From positions 1 to 9,590 of the forward strand of contig CAZANP010000059.1 of NCBI GenBank assembly GCA_964486555.1: a stretch of DNA of 9,590 bases, read 5' to 3'. The DNA comes from 4484-232 sp964486555. GTDB taxonomy: Bacteria; Thermotogota; Thermotogae; Thermotogales; Thermotogaceae. How positions within the stretch are numbered: the first letter of the stretch is position 1; each line of letters begins with the position of its first letter. The notes beneath the pieces are model-generated. The model was not told the DNA's origin and searched no databases. It worked only from the letters and a program-made list of their open reading frames with translations. Made by a program: the position numbers and the translations under genes. This document shows, piece after piece, positions 1-7,252 of the stretch.

Positions 1-358
1 TTACTCTTCTTTCTTTTGGATAACGCAACTCCCCCTCGATTTCTATTTCAAGATTCTTCAAATAAAACAGATAGTATGCAAGCTGCATCAAAGATGCTTT
101 TTCCATAGATTTTGTAAGTTTTATCTCTGCAATTCTGTCGCTTATCACATCTATGGAAATTGTGTTGTTGATTGTTATGTTCTTCCTCTTTTCCCGCGGA
201 TAGGAATTCTCATGGATGAGTGCCCCAATACTGACTCTTTCATTTGTATCCTCGAGGGCTATTCCCTTTGAGAAGAACCACAGTTTTCTTTTGCAGATGT
301 AATAATAATTTATCTCCACACCTTTTGTCTTTAAAGAATTCAGGTTGATTTTTCTCAC
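1..358 (-). CDS. cas4: Cas4 RecB-like nuclease, N-terminal 119 residues (3' end beyond window)
   Basis: Cas4 is a RecB-family Fe-S nuclease that trims prespacers and helps select PAM and orientation together with Cas1 and Cas2. The frame stays open from the cas3 stop to the window edge. With the GTG at 358 as start, the visible protein shows the Cas4 signature in order: GVEINYYYICKRKLWFF with the first cluster cysteine at C22, then GALIHE with H49, ISID with D70, the AEIK motif with E78 and K80, and the QLAYYL motif with Q92. The C-terminal part with the remaining three cluster cysteines lies outside. GTG is chosen because it sits 3 bases after the cas3 stop and gives a short leader; the SD is weak, so a slightly later GTG or CTG start is possible. 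As the last visible gene of the cas operon, it suggests cas1 and cas2 follow beyond the left edge. Confidence 0.9.
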   Translation of the reverse strand, partial: MRKINLNSLKTKGVEINYYYICKRKLWFFSKGIALEDTNERVSIGALIHENSYPREKRKNITINNTISIDVISDRIAEIKLTKSMEKASLMQLAYYLFYLKNLEIEIEGELRYPKERRV

Positions 359-361
359 CTT

Positions 362-2629
362 CTACCCTATCATCATAAATGTTTCTTGAGGTTTTTCGTA
401 AATCACTCCCTCTTCTGAGGAGTAATTCACATCTGAGATAAAGATTCCTCTCAGGAAATCTGCGTATGGCTCTGGTACTCTGTAAGTGTTGAAACCTGAT
501 GATACCCTGTATATTGGTATGGATACTGTCAAATCTGTTATTTGTCGGAGCGTTTTATAAAACTCTCTTTCTATGTCGAAAAGGTCTTCTGATCTTTTCT
601 TCCTTGCAACCCTTCTCTCTTCTACCAAATTCTGAAATTTTTCAAAAAGATTCTGGTTTTCAAAAAAGATTTTTTCAGGGATTACTTCAATGTTTTTTAT
701 ATCTCTCATCACTTCATGCGCCTGAGATTTTTCTATAGAGTAATCTAGAATTGCATTCAGTACCTCTTTAGCTTTTTTGTACTTCTCCATGTACTTAGAA
801 TTTTGAAGGTTTTCTTTCCTATAAAGTTCTTTAACAAGTTTTATCTTTTCTTCTTCTGCAATCACATCTCCATCAAGCTCTTCTATGAGACTTTTACTCA
901 TCTTGTGAATTTCTCCGTCGTATATATAACCTATTCCGCTGACATCTTCTGTGAAAATGTATATGTTTGGCGTATTTCCACTTAACTCCCTTTTTCTATA
1001 ACATCTTCCCATTCTCTGAAAGAGGCTATCCAGTGTTGAAAGTTCCGTGTAAAGAACATCAAAGTCTATATCGAGAGATGCCTCCACTATCTGGGTTGTT
1101 ATCCAGATTTCCCCGGCGTTTTTTGGAAGATTAATTATGGCTCTTTCTTTTTCTCTCCTGTCTTTTTTAATGAACAACGAATGCAGAAGCTTTACATTGT
1201 GGTGAGTTTCCTTTAACCTCTGGTACAGCTCTTTCGCTCTTTTGACTGTGTTCACTATTATCAAAGTGTTTTTACCCCCACCGATGTACCTTTCCACATT
1301 CAGGATGGTATCTTCCACGATTTTTATTCTGTGTCTTTTCATGTTGTGATAATATTCTCTGTACTCTAAATCCTGTATTTTTTGAAGATCTTCCAGGAAA
1401 AACGTTGGAAGGGTAGCAGTTATTATAAGAAACTTGCTGGAGAACATCGACAAAAGTTTAAGTCCCTGGAGTATTACAGCAAGAATCTCCGGAGAATATG
1501 ATTGCACTTCATCAAGTATTACTCTTGAGTATCCAAGCGTTGCGAGGATTTTTTCATATCCTCTGTATTTGAACGCAAACGGAAAAAGTTGATCTATTGT
1601 TGAAAATATCAACTTTCTTGAAAGCTGTCGAGAAGTTTTGTATATGGAAAAGGCAACTTCATATGAGTTCACAAGTTCATCTATAAATTCTCTGCTCGTT
1701 GAGTGAAGAAGCCCTGCATCTTTAAACTGTATTTTTTCATACACTCTTTCAAACAAAGCATTGAGGGATACCCTTACTGGAAGTGTGTAAAACGACTTTT
1801 CACCAGCTGTCCAGATCAGTGCACCTTCTGTTTTCCCCATACCCGTTGAGGCAACTATCACAGCATTTTTATTCTGGAGCTTTCGACATTCCTTTTGGAA
1901 TTCTCTTGGCTGAGCTTTTATTACATTTCTTATATAATAAATAGTCTTCTCAGGGAGGAAATCTGCTGATGGAAGTTCAATTTCAACGTACGCTGATGAT
2001 GAGTGATCAAGACGGTGAAGAATACCTTTCAACATAACATAGGTTTTGTAATATTTGTAATCTTCTTTTATCCTCTCGGGTGGAATCTTCGTTGAATATG
2101 CATAGTTAAAATTCTCAACGGAAATCCCTAACTCCTGATTTGCAAATTTCGCGACCTGAGATTCTACATCTTTAAAGAGATTCCTTATTTCATCTGAAGT
2201 TAACGGGATGCTTTTCTCTCTTTCATGATGATAAGCTATGGTATTAACGACAAGGTTATAAGCTGCTTTTGCGAGTTTTCCAAATCTTTCAACAAAGTAT
2301 TTTCTACTTAAGAATATAGGAGATATATAGTTGTGTGGGATTTTAGGCATGTTTTTGTACTTTTCCCAAAATTTTTTATCCTCTACATCTATTCGCTTTC
2401 TTATATCATACTGAAAGCGTGGATATATCTTTCCTGCATCATGATAAATGGAAGATATCTCCAGTAAATCCCAGAAGATGTCTTTAAATTCCTCGTCTAT
2501 AGATTTTTCTATTGCATCCCCGTAATGCTCTCTTATAACCTGTAAATTTTTCAAAAGGTTTTGCGTGTGTTCTTTCAGCGTTTCAACAGGATTTGATTTT
2601 GCAAGTATCAGTATTCCAACAGAGGCCAT
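362..2629 (-). CDS. cas3: Cas3 HD nuclease-helicase, type I-B
   Basis: Cas3 is recruited to the R-loop made by Cascade; it nicks and then unwinds and degrades the target DNA. The 755-residue protein has both expected halves. The N-terminal HD domain shows H21, the H63-D64 pair in YHDAGKI, H99, and the H134-H135 pair in AYHHER. The SF2 helicase shows a Walker A motif ASTGMGKT (260-267), a Walker B motif DEVQ (373-376), motif III TAT (404-406), QIVEASLDID (513-522), and motif VI QRMGRCYR (538-545). DEVQ replaces the commoner DEVH. Length and domain order are normal, so the protein looks intact. The ATG at 2629 is preceded by GGTGG at 7 bases. The gene overlaps the 3' end of cas5 by 22 bases, and its stop lies 3 bases before the cas4 start. 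Confidence 0.95.
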   Translation of the reverse strand: MASVGILILAKSNPVETLKEHTQNLLKNLQVIREHYGDAIEKSIDEEFKDIFWDLLEISSIYHDAGKIYPRFQYDIRKRIDVEDKKFWEKYKNMPKIPHNYISPIFLSRKYFVERFGKLAKAAYNLVVNTIAYHHEREKSIPLTSDEIRNLFKDVESQVAKFANQELGISVENFNYAYSTKIPPERIKEDYKYYKTYVMLKGILHRLDHSSSAYVEIELPSADFLPEKTIYYIRNVIKAQPREFQKECRKLQNKNAVIVASTGMGKTEGALIWTAGEKSFYTLPVRVSLNALFERVYEKIQFKDAGLLHSTSREFIDELVNSYEVAFSIYKTSRQLSRKLIFSTIDQLFPFAFKYRGYEKILATLGYSRVILDEVQSYSPEILAVILQGLKLLSMFSSKFLIITATLPTFFLEDLQKIQDLEYREYYHNMKRHRIKIVEDTILNVERYIGGGKNTLIIVNTVKRAKELYQRLKETHHNVKLLHSLFIKKDRREKERAIINLPKNAGEIWITTQIVEASLDIDFDVLYTELSTLDSLFQRMGRCYRKRELSGNTPNIYIFTEDVSGIGYIYDGEIHKMSKSLIEELDGDVIAEEEKIKLVKELYRKENLQNSKYMEKYKKAKEVLNAILDYSIEKSQAHEVMRDIKNIEVIPEKIFFENQNLFEKFQNLVEERRVARKKRSEDLFDIEREFYKTLRQITDLTVSIPIYRVSSGFNTYRVPEPYADFLRGIFISDVNYSSEEGVIYEKPQETFMMIG

Positions 2630-3294
2630 GGGAAAACCACCAATCCTTCCTCATCCAACAATACCTCTCCAAAATCAATATTTACCCCTTTATCTGCATA
2701 TATAACCTGGGCTTTCTGCGTCCAGACCCTTGTTCCTTTTACAATTTCATACTTGTATCTTAATGTGTACTCAATCCCAGGCATTGTATCTTCTCCGTCC
2801 TCTGAGTATTTTTCTATCCATTCTGCCGGAATATAGACAGGCATTCTTAGAGTCTGAGGCTCGACAAACGCATCAACCACATTTATGTTTTCCAACTTAA
2901 CTTCATCTATTCTCACTAAATCTTCCGCTCTGCCAAGTGATGGGAACTCCTCGAGATTGTTAAGACTATCGTAAAGTTTTTTAATCACCATATCATCTGA
3001 GAATACATGAATAACAAGATACACATTGAAAAGTTCTGTGATTTTTTGTGGCCTGTTTGTTACTTCCCCATCTGATTTGTAAAGTATGTATCTTACAAAG
3101 TTTGTGAATGTGCTCTCGCTCTCCCCCTGAACAGATATTGACATGGGAATAAATTCTTCCGCTTTTAGCACTTTGTGAAAAAATCCCTTTACCGTTGAAT
3201 ATGGGGGAAGCGGGTAAGTTTCCCAAACTTTATATGAATAAGGCTTTCTGTAACAGGCACTTTGTTGGTAAATTTTTACCTTCAGCGCTTTCAC
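2608..3294 (-). CDS. cas5: Cas5, type I-B (Cas5t) Cascade subunit
   Basis: Cas5 caps the 5' handle of the crRNA and bridges the Cas7 backbone and Cas8 in Cascade. The protein (228 residues from the chosen start) has the Cas5 N-terminal pattern: an RRM-like first strand (MKALKVKIYQ) followed by PLPPYSTVKGFFHKVL (29-44), the conserved Pro-rich/Gly motif of the family. The Tneap (Cas5t) branch is inferred from this N-terminus together with the Cst1 and Cst2 neighbours. The frame is open from a GTG at 3303, but that codon directly abuts the SD. The GTG at 3294 lies at better distance from AAGGGTGAG and gives the usual family N-terminus, so it is preferred. It begins 1 base after the cas7 stop (TAATGTG), which indicates translational coupling. 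The 3' end overlaps cas3 by 22 bases. Confidence 0.92.
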   Translation of the reverse strand: MKALKVKIYQQSACYRKPYSYKVWETYPLPPYSTVKGFFHKVLKAEEFIPMSISVQGESESTFTNFVRYILYKSDGEVTNRPQKITELFNVYLVIHVFSDDMVIKKLYDSLNNLEEFPSLGRAEDLVRIDEVKLENINVVDAFVEPQTLRMPVYIPAEWIEKYSEDGEDTMPGIEYTLRYKYEIVKGTRVWTQKAQVIYADKGVNIDFGEVLLDEEGLVVFPWPLLEY

Positions 3295-3295
3295 A

Positions 3296-4201
3296 TTACT
3301 CACCCTTATAATAGTTCTTTACCTCTTCTTTCATCTTGTTGAAGAAATCTTCAATGGAAAGAACTCTGTTTTCTCCAAGAATGTCGGAAAAGTCGTTTTC
3401 GTTTTCGAATATTCCTTTTACCAGACCAACATATGTATAGTCTTTTACTTTTTCACCTTTTACGGTGAGGTTCAAAGCTTCTTCTATTGGTTGGGTTACT
3501 ATATAAACTTTGTCCCCATCGAACTCAAGTTTTATTCTTCCCAGGAAATACGGAATGGGATAGCTATACACTCCTCCTATGACAAAAAGAGGTGAGAGAT
3601 TTTCTATTCTTCCGCGAATGTGCCTGTTGAGAACTTTTATTATTTCAAGCAGCTGTGTGATTCTTTCCAATTTCTCATCATTTGAAAGTTCTATTTCATC
3701 ATTCTCGTCTACGCCCACTTTTGCAAGATCAGCCGTTAGTGTATAGGTGTAAAAACTTGCATGTTGTTCTATGTTGGCAAGATCTGCGTTCTCCCCTATT
3801 CTTGATGCAAGGCCCATGTTAGATAAAAATTCAAGATCTCCTCTGTAGCTTTCAAGGGATACAGCGTGAGTTAATCTTACAACAGCACTTCTCACGCTGC
3901 TTTGATTACCCTTGCTCGTTTTCATGTAACCAAATAAATCCATCTCAACGGAATCTCCTATCGTTGCATCCGATTTGAATTGCATTGTTCCTTTTTCCTT
4001 GTTTACAACGTCAAGATTCCATCCATACAACTCATGCCCAAGTCTTACTATATCGTATCTTATGCTCTGACGGGAGGAAAATGTTAAAACCCTGCCGTCA
4101 GCCCTCGTTATCTTTTTAAGCTCCGATACATTGCCTATGGATTCCCCATAATTCAAGCTTTGAGCTTCAAATATGATGGATAAAGTCAAACCTTTACTCA
4201 T
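3296..4201 (-). CDS. cas7: Cas7/Cst2 (DevR family) Cascade backbone subunit
   Basis: Cas7 polymerises along the crRNA spacer to form the Cascade backbone. The 301-residue product begins MSKGLTLSIIFEAQSLNYGE and continues with a FSSRQSIRYDIVRLGHE segment (41-57), the characteristic opening of the Cst2/DevR branch of Cas7 (RRM-fold RAMP). The frame is open upstream to 4243, but the ATG at 4201 is the likely start: it follows AAGGAGAG at good spacing, overlaps the cas8b1 stop by 8 bases (ATGAGTAA), and matches the family N-terminus. The length is usual and no disruption is seen. In the operon it sits between cas8b1 and cas5, the normal order for this I-B variant, and all three products are expected in one complex. 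Assignment to the Cst2 rather than the Csh2 branch rests on the N-terminal motif. Confidence 0.93.
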   Translation of the reverse strand: MSKGLTLSIIFEAQSLNYGESIGNVSELKKITRADGRVLTFSSRQSIRYDIVRLGHELYGWNLDVVNKEKGTMQFKSDATIGDSVEMDLFGYMKTSKGNQSSVRSAVVRLTHAVSLESYRGDLEFLSNMGLASRIGENADLANIEQHASFYTYTLTADLAKVGVDENDEIELSNDEKLERITQLLEIIKVLNRHIRGRIENLSPLFVIGGVYSYPIPYFLGRIKLEFDGDKVYIVTQPIEEALNLTVKGEKVKDYTYVGLVKGIFENENDFSDILGENRVLSIEDFFNKMKEEVKNYYKGE

Positions 4202-4529
4202 CACTTTCACTCTCCTTTTTGTTTTGTTCTGGATTGCTTTCACCTAAAAGACCTGAAATAAAGGAATATGCAGCTGCCTGCAGTGATGTCTCGCTGTTCA
4301 ATGTATCAAGGAAAACACTTGGAACAACCCTGTCAAAAGACATATAAATTCTCAGGATTGTGTCCATAAAGAGTTTTGTGTTATTCGTTCTCGCAGCATT
4401 AAGTAGTTTATATGCAATGGACTTTATCTTGTTTTCCTGATTGTTCTTTATAAATTCTTTTCTTATATCCTTTCCCTGATTGTAGAGATTCCAGAGCTTA
4501 CCCTTTACACGCTTTATCTTCTCGGTCAT
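4194..4529 (-). CDS. Candidate internally translated Cas11 small subunit (C-terminus of Cas8b1)
   Basis: In frame within cas8b1, an ATG (codon 458, positions 4529-4527) is preceded by GGAGGG (4543-4538) with an 8-base gap, as good an SD as any gene here has. Translation would give 111 residues, all apparently helical and ending at the cas8b1 stop. Its core (KIKSIAYKLLNAART, then FMDTILRIYMSF and FISGLLG) reads like a small helix-bundle protein. It is known that several type I systems, including I-B, make Cas11 by internal initiation within cas8, and no separate Cas11 gene exists in this operon. That this site is used here is inference. The alternative is a chance GGAGG within the Trp-Arg codons. 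Confidence 0.55.
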   Translation of the reverse strand: MTEKIKRVKGKLWNLYNQGKDIRKEFIKNNQENKIKSIAYKLLNAARTNNTKLFMDTILRIYMSFDRVVPSVFLDTLNSETSLQAAAYSFISGLLGESNPEQNKKESESDE

Positions 4530-5900
4530 ATCAACATCCCTCCAGTACTTTTTGTAATTTTCATAAAGCTCCACAGCCATGGCTCCGTAGAATATATGAT
4601 GAATTGAATTTGGATTTTTTATGTAATCAACTGCGTAGAGTGAAAGAGTATCCCAGCCCGATGAAGAAGTCATCAGCGCTGTAAGGAGCTTTATACTTAA
4701 ATTTCTTCTCATTTTTCTGAAAATCTCATGTTCATTGTAAAAGAACCTTGCAAAGGATTTTGAGAGGCTCATGATGTTTAATAATGGTGTAACATTCCCA
4801 TATTCCGTGTAGAATTCTATGAACATGAGATTTTGAAGAACCCATTCTGACTTTTTCTTCACCCTTGATATATAATCAATCATAAGTTCTGCAAATGGAT
4901 TTTCTGAATCAGAAAGCCTTTTCAAGTTCTCATTCAGATTTACAAGGTTTTCTACATTTTCCCCTCCATTTACAAACAGGTATCTTTTCTTTTTCTCCCA
5001 ATAACTTTTCGACGGTGAAGGAACATGTTCAAAGTAATGTGAAACTCCAAGAGGGGCAAAGAAAAGAACCATTTTGCATAAAACACACATTGGATAGAAA
5101 TTCTTTGACCAGTATTGATTTATAAGATCTTTGCTTACCCCTACAGGTAGTAAATGTTCCTCACACAGGTTAAGTTTCTTACCAGCTTTATAAACACCAC
5201 AAACAGAGCATTTAAGGGATTTTTCATCAGGAATGAGATTCCTTTCATCCAGAATCGGCTCTATGTAATCTTTTTTGAATTTTTCTTTAAATTCATTCAA
5301 ACTCTTTTTCGCAAACGGTGGATTTAGAAAAGACACCTGACCAAAAAAGTTGTTTGAGAGAATGACACGAAGGACATTGGTATAAAAGAAGCGTTCTTTT
5401 ATGTAATCACTATCAAAGAGATCTTTTAACCTTTCAATAGAAGTGATTATCGTCTGAAGCTGAAGCGTTGAGTTTTCGTCAATTTTTTTAATCTTATTAA
5501 TTTTTGATATGTTCTTTTTAATTTTGGAAAGCTCTTCGGATAAGTGCTTGTATTCTGTTTTCCTTTTGTATTGTTCATCCATCTTTTTTATTAGATCAAG
5601 CGGCTTAGCTTCACCAAATACTTTCTTAAGTTCCCCAAGGTCTTTCTTTAAAGATATAACATCTTCAATTGTCTTCAGGAGTTTGTTTATAGAATCAATT
5701 CGCCTTTTATGAAGGGGTTCGTAATACTCCTCATACAGGGAAGAAAAATAATATTCGGGCATGTTTTCAAGTGCTGAGCTATCAAAAGTTATACATCTTT
5801 CTTCCTTCTTATATGGAATATTGTACTTATCAAGAACTCTTATGAATCCAACAAACCCCATGTTGTAGTACCAATCGTTCATACATACTCTCAGCTCCAA
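4194..5900 (-). CDS. cas8b1: Cas8b1/Cst1 Cascade large subunit with zinc-finger motif
   Basis: Cas8 is the large Cascade subunit, responsible for PAM recognition and Cas3 recruitment. The 568-residue protein has the layout of the Cst1 family. A short N-terminal domain contains MNDWYYNMGFVGFIRVL (7-23). A Lys/Glu-rich, probably coiled-coil segment spans about 65-165. A zinc-ribbon-like region follows, with CSVC (231-234) and CVLC (272-275) plus C246 and H249 between them. The C-terminal half is helical. The start is a TTG at 5900: the SD GAGGTGAT lies 5 bases upstream, and the codon begins 1 base after the cas6 stop. The ATG at 5882 (codon 7) is a less likely alternative. The last 111 codons carry their own ribosome site and resemble a small subunit (separate entry). 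The gene overlaps cas7 by 8 bases. Confidence 0.9.
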   Translation of the reverse strand: MELRVCMNDWYYNMGFVGFIRVLDKYNIPYKKEERCITFDSSALENMPEYYFSSLYEEYYEPLHKRRIDSINKLLKTIEDVISLKKDLGELKKVFGEAKPLDLIKKMDEQYKRKTEYKHLSEELSKIKKNISKINKIKKIDENSTLQLQTIITSIERLKDLFDSDYIKERFFYTNVLRVILSNNFFGQVSFLNPPFAKKSLNEFKEKFKKDYIEPILDERNLIPDEKSLKCSVCGVYKAGKKLNLCEEHLLPVGVSKDLINQYWSKNFYPMCVLCKMVLFFAPLGVSHYFEHVPSPSKSYWEKKKRYLFVNGGENVENLVNLNENLKRLSDSENPFAELMIDYISRVKKKSEWVLQNLMFIEFYTEYGNVTPLLNIMSLSKSFARFFYNEHEIFRKMRRNLSIKLLTALMTSSSGWDTLSLYAVDYIKNPNSIHHIFYGAMAVELYENYKKYWRDVDMTEKIKRVKGKLWNLYNQGKDIRKEFIKNNQENKIKSIAYKLLNAARTNNTKLFMDTILRIYMSFDRVVPSVFLDTLNSETSLQAAAYSFISGLLGESNPEQNKKESESDE

Positions 5901-5901
5901 T

Positions 5902-6624
5902 TTAGATCACCTCTATCATTCCAAATCCCTGATTCCTTCTAAATCCAACACCAAGCTCATATAAATCCCTTAAATCTTCAAGAGCTCCTGACAGCTTAAA
6001 AATTCCTTTCCACGCCTCTATGTACAGGAATTCTCCTTTATCAAATCCACTTATCCTTTCTTTAACCACTACCTTTTTCATATTTACAGGTTCGAACCTC
6101 AGAGGTTTTTTAATACCATATCCACGATAGTTTTTGAGTGAAATGTCAGAAATGTAGTTGAGTTCTCTTGAAAAATTCTCATCCCTGATGCTTAAAGGTT
6201 TTCCTGATTTATCCTTTATGTGTATTGGGGATAATGTCTTAAAAACCACTGTTTCATCACCTATAACTTTTTGAGGAAGGAGGGTGATTTTCTTCAAATC
6301 TAGTTTTTCTTCTCTGTAGCTGAAGGTATTTAACCTTTTCAAACCATTGTATACATTGATCAGAATTTTTGGATCAGGAGAGCTAAAAAACCATCTTACA
6401 TTACCTTCAAACTGTATTCTTTCATCATCTATTTTTGGATTCTTCAGCAACACAGCAAATGTATAGCTCTTCGTCGCTTTGTTCTTCTTATCATCTCCAT
6501 AAATGAACAATTTCCTGTAGAGAATTTCATCTTCTTTCTTCAAAATATCTTTTATCATGCTGACAAAAATTATGCGGTATGATACGGGCAGATCTTTAGT
6601 TTCAAACTCACAAAGAAATCTCAT
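5902..6624 (-). CDS. cas6: Cas6 pre-crRNA endoribonuclease (RAMP), atypical active site
   Basis: Cas6 cleaves the CRISPR transcript inside each repeat to release crRNAs with an 8-nt 5' handle. The 240-residue protein has the family frame: an N-terminal strand MRFLCEFETKDLPVSYR, the SSPDPK segment (81-86), TLSPIHI (130-136), and the C-terminal glycine-rich loop GVGFRRNQGFGMIEV (225-239). The ATG at 6624 is chosen over the upstream GTG at 6651 because GGGG of the SD lies 9 bases before it and the family usually begins here. Notably, the position where Cas6 proteins usually carry the catalytic histidine (LH in the helix after the first strand) reads LY (Y36), and the only histidine in the protein is H135. 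It is first in the operon, with a promoter about 40-65 bases upstream. Confidence 0.88.
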   Translation of the reverse strand: MRFLCEFETKDLPVSYRIIFVSMIKDILKKEDEILYRKLFIYGDDKKNKATKSYTFAVLLKNPKIDDERIQFEGNVRWFFSSPDPKILINVYNGLKRLNTFSYREEKLDLKKITLLPQKVIGDETVVFKTLSPIHIKDKSGKPLSIRDENFSRELNYISDISLKNYRGYGIKKPLRFEPVNMKKVVVKERISGFDKGEFLYIEAWKGIFKLSGALEDLRDLYELGVGFRRNQGFGMIEVI

Positions 6625-6660
6625 TTCAACTCGCCCCTTTTGAAAATTCACACCATTTTC

Positions 6661-6689
6661 ATTCTACTATGGTTATTCACGGGATACAA
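6661..6689 (-). promoter_or_regulatory. Likely promoter of the cas operon
   Basis: On the minus strand TTGTAT (6689-6684) and TAGAAT (6666-6661) are separated by exactly 17 bases. The -10 matches consensus at 5 of 6 positions; the -35 matches only in TTG. Transcription would start near 6655 and give a short leader of about 30 bases before the cas6 ATG. No clear operator dyad is seen. Confidence 0.45.
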
Positions 6690-6723
6690 AATTTTACAAC
6701 CTACATATTATTGACCCATAGTG

Positions 6724-7191
6724 TTACTCATTAATCGCTCGCTCTTTTAACGTAAAGAAAGCAACAATAGCAACAATCTTAGCAATGAACCATAGTATTA
6801 CACCAATAAAGACAATTACAAGGACAGCGCTCCATTTGTAAAGACTTGCCGCTGTGTTGAAAGTATTTACTCTAACAGCAAGCAAATGATAGGTTTTAAC
6901 GAATAAAATATAATGAAATAACTGCAATGCCTGTACATCTAATGGCAACCGACAAATCAGCTTAAAAACCTATGGTGATTATTATTTGCAGATAAAAAAA
7001 CACTAGAATTACATTCAAAATAACTGCGATTAAGAAATAGTTGAATATTCCGCTTTCACCTGTAGCCTTGGAGATCTCGTTAACACCCACGAGAAAAAGC
7101 GCAATTCCAATGATACTAAAAACCATGTTGGGAAAAGAGAAAGTAAAGTAAATAACCTTCCAAGCCCTACCAAAATCCTACTTTGTTTCAT
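6724..7191 (-). pseudogene. Degenerate membrane protein resembling DUF996
   Basis: Pieces of one integral membrane protein can be read in successive frames of the minus strand. From the ATG at 7191 comes MKQSRILVGLGRLFTLLSLF. After a frameshift near 7126-7133 comes NMVFSIIGIALFLVGVNEI, then SKATGESGIFNYF and a hydrophobic stretch that ends in a TAA near 6965. After another shift comes AASLYKWSAVLVIVFIGVIL (6840-6780), followed by AKIVAIVAFFTLKERAINE to the stop at 6724. The order GliL..lGvneiS..tge..iF and YKW.a.L.ivfiG.il...A.i..iAFF is what I recall for DUF996, a family of unknown-function membrane proteins. The total of about 155 codons fits. At least two frame changes and one stop make a functional product unlikely. 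The family name is from memory of its pattern; the disrupted-gene call is firmer than the name. Confidence 0.55.
6889..6973. repeat. 9-bp inverted repeat inside the DUF996-like pseudogene
   Basis: ATAGGTTTT at 6889-6897 and AAAACCTAT at 6965-6973 are exact inverted copies bounding 67 bases. The stop and one frame change of the pseudogene fall within or at the edge of this segment. Inverting the segment on paper does not reopen the frame (a TAA appears after two codons), so a phase switch is not supported. It may be a chance repeat. Confidence 0.3.
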
Positions 7192-7252
7192 AAAAATCTG
7201 ATCTTTCAAGTAACAACAACCTTAATTCTATTGGATCAATCTACTCATTGGT

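Noticed and set aside
499..985. Plus-strand ORFs within cas3
   Set aside because: They are antisense shadows of the clearly coding minus-strand cas3, with no SD and no recognisable protein pattern.
2993..3226. Minus-strand 77-codon ORF in cas5
   Set aside because: It lies in another frame inside cas5, which has strong family motifs; no start signal supports it.
4895..5712. Plus-strand ORFs opposite cas8b1
   Set aside because: They are antisense to a conserved gene and have composition typical of reversed Lys-rich coding DNA.
6889..6973. Invertible switch bounded by the 9-bp inverted repeat
   Set aside because: Inverting the 67-base segment gives a stop after two codons and does not restore the gene.
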